Below are positions 60,307-64,000 of a stretch of 64,000 nt of DNA, one piece after another. Under the pieces are notes generated by a model. That model was not told the DNA's origin, made no database searches, and saw only the letters and a list, made by a program, of their open reading frames with translations. Location: positions 2,320,001-2,384,000 of the forward strand of contig NZ_JAQNDL010000001.1 in NCBI RefSeq assembly GCF_028368995.1. Direction: 5' to 3'. Every line of letters begins with the position of its first letter. Within the stretch, counting starts at the first letter, position 1. The translations under genes were made by a program, and so were the position numbers. This DNA comes from Nannocystis bainbridge. Its GTDB lineage: Bacteria > Myxococcota_A > Polyangia > Nannocystales > Nannocystaceae.

Positions 60307-61524
60307 CTAGCACTCGTTCTTGTCGCACGGCTCGACCGGCGCGACCGCGTTGCCGACCCCGATCGCGCACCAGTCGGGCATGCCGGCGGGGACCCCAAAC
60401 TCCTGGTAGGGCGACTCGCCGGGCGCGAGCCAGTACGGGTGGTCGAGGAAGAAGTCCCACAGCGGGGCGAACGCGGTCTCGCCCGGCTGGACCGGGAACG
60501 GCGGCGTCGAGTGGTTGCAGTTGTGGATGCACTCGAGCACGAAGTGACCGCCGGCCTCGAGGTTCTGCTCGAGGTCCTTCGAGGTCTGCTCGAAGTCGAT
60601 GACGATGCAGAAATCGTCGGGGCCGCCCCACAGCACCATCGCCGGCATCTTGCGGGCGGGGGCCGTCCACGGCTTGATGGTGCCGCCGCCTGTCCCTCCG
60701 GACAGGGACATGAACGACGAAAGGACGTCGCCGCGGCCGCCGGCGAGCTGGCTGGTGAACAGGGCGCCGGCGCTGACGCCGGTCGAGGCGACGCAGTCCT
60801 GGTTGACGCTGAACTGCTCGGCCACGCACGACAGCATGTCGTCGAAGAACTGGAACTCGGCCTGGAGGTCGGCGTCGCTGTCGATGACGGTGAACGGCCA
60901 CTTGAAGAGCAGGCCCTCGCGCGCCTCGGGGATGACGGCGATGAAGCGCTTCTCATTGACCGCGTTCTGCACGTCGCCGCGGTCGTAGAAGTCCTGGGCG
61001 TCGCCGCCGAGCCAGTGCCACAGGAAGATCACCGGCAGGCGCTCGTCGGGCGCCGCGTCCTCGGGGGCGATGACGAGGAACTGACGCTCGACGGTGCCTC
61101 CGCCGAGCTGCTGCGGCAGGACGTTGTACGCCTGGCCCTCCATGTAGCCGACCTCGAGCGCGGGACAGGTGCCGCCGTACGCGGCGATATCGGGCGCGAG
61201 GGTGGCGCCGTCGGGCGGGGCGTCGTGGCAGCGCAGGAACTCGCCGCCGCTGCTGCCCATGTCGACCTTGGGAGGCTCGCCTGTGGTGCCGGTCTGTGGC
61301 TCCGAGGTGGTCGGTGGGCCGCTCGTGGTCGTCGTCTCGCCCTCGCTCGCGGTGCCGTCGTCGGTCGCCTGCGTGGTCGGCGTGGTGGTCGGCGCGCCCG
61401 TCGCCGCGGTGCTCGTGCTCGTGGTGGCGTCGGAGGTGCCGGCGCTGGTCGCCTCGGTGTCGCCCACGAGGTCGCCGCAGGCCAGGGTGGCGAGGACAGG
61501 AAGACAGAGGAGCCCACGACGCAT
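60307..61524 (-). CDS. esterase/depolymerase-like alpha/beta hydrolase lipoprotein
   Basis: The protein has about 405 residues. The signal peptide MRRGLLCLPVLATLAC is followed by a Thr/Ser/Gly spacer to about residue 85. The hydrolase domain has PVIFLWHWLGGDA near the oxyanion strand, nucleophile Ser in STGVSAGALF, an acid in LWGGPDDFC, and a His in NCNHSTPPF. The build is like PHB-depolymerase/feruloyl-esterase families; the substrate is unknown. The start chosen is ATG at 61524; ATGs at 61536-61539 add five residues. A hairpin copy near 60690-60707 is read as SLSGGTG. The gap 61525-61740 shows nothing else. Confidence 0.8.
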   Translation of the reverse strand: MRRGLLCLPVLATLACGDLVGDTEATSAGTSDATTSTSTAATGAPTTTPTTQATDDGTASEGETTTTSGPPTTSEPQTGTTGEPPKVDMGSSGGEFLRCHDAPPDGATLAPDIAAYGGTCPALEVGYMEGQAYNVLPQQLGGGTVERQFLVIAPEDAAPDERLPVIFLWHWLGGDAQDFYDRGDVQNAVNEKRFIAVIPEAREGLLFKWPFTVIDSDADLQAEFQFFDDMLSCVAEQFSVNQDCVASTGVSAGALFTSQLAGGRGDVLSSFMSLSGGTGGGTIKPWTAPARKMPAMVLWGGPDDFCIVIDFEQTSKDLEQNLEAGGHFVLECIHNCNHSTPPFPVQPGETAFAPLWDFFLDHPYWLAPGESPYQEFGVPAGMPDWCAIGVGNAVAPVEPCDKNEC

Positions 61525-61740
61525 GATGCCCGCCATCATCGCATAGCCGGCGGCGCGGCCGCCAAGCCCGCGTTCGCTGATGCGAGGCCAGGCGCGCGAG
61601 TGGGCCGCTCCGTGGCGAGCCGTTCAGGCTTCGATCGCAGCGCTCGCGCGCCGCGTGCAGCCTGAACGCGCGGCTCCGGACGATCGACCCCGCGGATCGT
61701 CACGCGACGCGCGGTGAACGATCGCCCGAAAGCGGTTCGA

Positions 61741-61763
61741 CCCGCCTGTCGTGGACAGGCGGG
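61741..61763 (-). terminator. perfect hairpin downstream of the TonB receptor gene
   Basis: CCCGCCTGTC and GACAGGCGGG form a perfect 10-bp stem with a 3-base GTG loop, 47 bases after the receptor stop. No T-run follows. The core TGTC..GACA is related to the dispersed hairpin family. Confidence 0.5.
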
Positions 61764-61809
61764 CCGAGCTGAAACCTCGCAGCGGAGGTCCGGGTCTCAA
61801 AGTCCGGGA

Positions 61810-64000
61810 CTAGAAGCGGAGGCGGAGCTCGAACTGAGCGCCGATCGGCTGCTGGAACACGGTCTGGACCAGGAAGTTGCCCTGGGGCGGGAGCACGCCG
61901 CGCTGGAAGAAGCTGGTCGGGGCGTTCGGGCTCTGGACCTTGGCGTGCTTGAGGTCGTCGAGGTCGCCGCCGGCGATGGCGCGGCCCTGCGAGTACGAGT
62001 AGGTCTCGTCGACGCGGAGGACGGCCTTGTTGTTGGTGATGTTGACGAGGCGCGCAGAGACCTCGAGCTCGACCTCGCCGGGCAGCGGGTAGGCGTAGCT
62101 GATGCCCACGTTGGCGAAGTAGTTGGGCTCGAGCCGGCCGCCGGCGCCGCGCGGGATGGCGTAGACCAGGAACTGGCCGCTGTAGCGGTTGTTGTCGGCG
62201 AACACGCTGATCGGCGTGCCCGACTGGTAGCGGAAGTTGAGGCCGAGGGTCAGGCGGCCGGCCTTCTTGAGGTCGAACGAGTAGTAGCCGTCGAACTTGA
62301 CCTGGTGCGGCCGGTTGTCCCACAGCGGGCCGTAGCTGTTACGGACCAGCTCGGGGATGTCGTAGGTCGTCGTGGTGCCGAGGTCGATGGCGCCGGTGTT
62401 GCGGTTGACGAAGCCGTCGTAGTTACCGATCAGGCGGCTGTAGATGTAGCTGGCCTGGATGGTCCAGTTCTTGGCGAAGCGCTTGGTGATGTTGAACACC
62501 CACGCGTCGTAGTTGCGGACCGGCTTGTTGAAGAGCGTCCCGACCTTCGTGTACGCGTCGGCGAGGAAGGTGCAGCGGTTGAGCTCGCGGGCGAGCACGT
62601 CGCGCTGCGGGTCGTCGTCAGCGGCCTGGTCGAACTGATCCTGCAGCTTGGTACAGGCGTCCTGCTGGCGCTGGATGTCGGAGGCCGACACCGACTCGCC
62701 GGGGTTGGCGATGATGAAGTTGAGGCCGCCGTTGGTCGACACGTCCTCGACCGCGCGGCCGAGGCTCTCGTGCTGCCACTTGACGCCGACGAGCAGGTCT
62801 TCGATGACCTCCTGCTCGTAGCCGACGACGAACTTCTGCGTGTACATGCCGCGCAGCTTCGGCACGACGGAGCCCGCGGTGAGGCCGGTGGTCGACTGGT
62901 TGAAGTCGGTGCACCACTCGGTCGGGGCGCCGTTGATCGACCGCTCGCGCGACTCGCCGCCGATGAGCACCGGGGTGGAGCAGTCGGACGCGCGGTAGCT
63001 GCGGTTGACGTTGACGAGGCCGCCGAAGGCGCGGTTGTTCAACACGACCGGCAGCTGCTGGTAGAACCAGCCGTACGAGGCGTACAGGCGGCTCTTGCCC
63101 TCGTCCGTCCAGTCGTAGACGAGGCTGACGCGCGGGGCGACGTTGTCGTTGATGAAGATGTTGCGCTTGCCGAACACGTCCTTCATGTCCTGCATCTCCC
63201 AACGCACGCCGGCGTTGAGGTACAGGTTCGACATGATGGACCACTTGTCCTGGACGAACAGCGCGTAGTTCTGGGTGGTCAGCGTCGAGTTGTAGGCCGA
63301 GACGCGGACGCCGGCGCCGATCGGGCTGGCGATCGCGCGCAGGTCCTCTTGCTCATAGCGGACGCGGCCGAAGCCGAGAGTGCGGCGGTTGTCGGGGTTG
63401 TCGGCGTCGACGATGACGAGGCGGTTGTTGTTAACCCGGTTCGGGCTAACCTCGTTGCCGATCATGTAGTTGTTGGTCGACGGGTCGTAGCAGTACTCGC
63501 CGCCGCCGACCGTGCCAGCCGGACAGTTCTGGTAGAAGTCCGAGTCGTTCTGGCCCGAGTAGGCGGTGCCCTGCTTGAGGCGCACGCTGTCGATCTCGGT
63601 GCCGTACTTGAGCTGGTGCGCGCCGGCCCGCTTGCCGCTGAGGAAGTGGGTAAGGGCGACCTGGCCGCCGACGCGGTCGGACACCGACTGCGAGTAGGTG
63701 CCGATACCGCCCGACAGCCACACGCGCGTCGGACAGGTGAGACCCGGCAGGTTGGCGTTGTTACACGCCTCGTCGACGCCCTGGACCAGGCGCACGGCGC
63801 CATCGCGGTCGAGCAGGTCGTAGAGGTTGCGACCCTGACTGTCGGTCTCCTGCGTCAGCGGGGTGTTCCGCTGGATCTCGTTGTCGAGCTTCCACGCCTG
63901 CTTCTGCGAGAAGCGCGAGTAGTAGACGCCGGCGTCGATCTCGATCTTGTCGTTGGCGACGCGGCCCTCGTAGTCGAGGCCGACCTGGGTCTGGTTGCCG
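61810..64000 (-). CDS. TonB-dependent receptor (Oar-like), N-terminus beyond window
   Basis: About 730 C-terminal residues are present; the frame stays open to the right edge, so the plug domain and signal lie outside. The sequence is made of amphipathic strands of an outer-membrane barrel (QALFVQDKWSIMSNLYLNAG, then GLNFRYQSGTPISVFADN) and ends in Phe (QFELRLRF), the usual barrel signature. The extracellular loops contain Cys pairs (ACNNANLPGLTC; QDACTKL..NRCTF). The build recalls Oar-type receptors of myxobacteria, which transport proteins or large substrates; the ligand is unknown. A hairpin lies 47 bases downstream. Confidence 0.85.
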   Translation of the reverse strand, partial: GNQTQVGLDYEGRVANDKIEIDAGVYYSRFSQKQAWKLDNEIQRNTPLTQETDSQGRNLYDLLDRDGAVRLVQGVDEACNNANLPGLTCPTRVWLSGGIGTYSQSVSDRVGGQVALTHFLSGKRAGAHQLKYGTEIDSVRLKQGTAYSGQNDSDFYQNCPAGTVGGGEYCYDPSTNNYMIGNEVSPNRVNNNRLVIVDADNPDNRRTLGFGRVRYEQEDLRAIASPIGAGVRVSAYNSTLTTQNYALFVQDKWSIMSNLYLNAGVRWEMQDMKDVFGKRNIFINDNVAPRVSLVYDWTDEGKSRLYASYGWFYQQLPVVLNNRAFGGLVNVNRSYRASDCSTPVLIGGESRERSINGAPTEWCTDFNQSTTGLTAGSVVPKLRGMYTQKFVVGYEQEVIEDLLVGVKWQHESLGRAVEDVSTNGGLNFIIANPGESVSASDIQRQQDACTKLQDQFDQAADDDPQRDVLARELNRCTFLADAYTKVGTLFNKPVRNYDAWVFNITKRFAKNWTIQASYIYSRLIGNYDGFVNRNTGAIDLGTTTTYDIPELVRNSYGPLWDNRPHQVKFDGYYSFDLKKAGRLTLGLNFRYQSGTPISVFADNNRYSGQFLVYAIPRGAGGRLEPNYFANVGISYAYPLPGEVELEVSARLVNITNNKAVLRVDETYSYSQGRAIAGGDLDDLKHAKVQSPNAPTSFFQRGVLPPQGNFLVQTVFQQPIGAQFELRLRF

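Overview
The window is high-GC DNA (about 70% by eye) from what looks like a myxobacterium of the Nannocystis type. This is inferred from four things. There are many short lipoproteins whose lipobox is followed by a Thr/Ser/Gly-rich spacer. There is a DUF4215-like Cys-rich repeat, a fused Ser/Thr kinase-FHA protein, RCC1 repeats and an Oar-like TonB receptor. There is a myxobacterial-style retron. Coding density is very high, with many GTGA/ATGA stop-start overlaps. No 16S or other marker gene is present, so the genus is an inference.

Layout. 1-9.1 kb: a partial lipoprotein, then a six-gene minus-strand operon (SWIM protein, unknown protein, VWA protein, MoxR-like AAA ATPase, DUF5682-type protein, lipoprotein). 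9.2-10.5 kb: an unknown 253-residue protein followed on the same strand by two tRNA-like modules in which the 3' half precedes the 5' half. 10.5-14 kb: apolipoprotein N-acyltransferase, a NUDIX hydrolase, and a hydrolase with a Cys-rich tail. 14-22 kb: an efflux operon (membrane-fusion lipoprotein plus two RND pumps). 22-24.6 kb: a HAD phosphatase, a kinase-FHA protein and tRNA-Pro(CGG). 24.8-32.3 kb: a YfbK-like VWA lipoprotein, a 14-repeat RCC1 lipoprotein, an NCS1 permease and two Thr-rich lipoproteins. 32.4-38.2 kb: a SurA/PpiC-like chaperone, a SIR2-linker-helical repeat protein, a three-gene small operon behind a Fur-box-like site, and a zinc-ribbon protein. 38-41 kb: a GpsA-like dehydrogenase coupled to a PlsB-like acyltransferase. 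41-49 kb: envelope proteins, a PI-PLC-like lipoprotein, a 47-bp tandem repeat, a VWA/DUF2135-like protein, a TPR protein and NnrU. 49.3-56.1 kb: a complete retron operon (WGR-HEAT protein, SWIM protein, msr-msd RNA, reverse transcriptase). 56-64 kb: a metallopeptidase, a propeller lipoprotein, a 17-codon ORF, an esterase and a partial TonB receptor.

Three things stand out. First, a dispersed hairpin family, core TGTCC-N4-GGACA, forms tandem arrays with an exact 14-bp period in many intergenic gaps. It also lies inside genes, in linkers, in RND and SIR2 proteins, and twice at start codons. Second, the permuted tRNA-like pair at 9.37-9.62 kb has acceptor strands that pair only if each 3' half is joined to the 5' half that follows it. 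Third, the retron has an 18-bp perfect a1/a2 inverted repeat, a long msd hairpin, and two partner proteins (SWIM and WGR-HEAT) in the same operon. The MoxR/VWA/SWIM operon and the SIR2 protein also resemble conflict or stress systems, so the window may be a loose neighbourhood of such genes.
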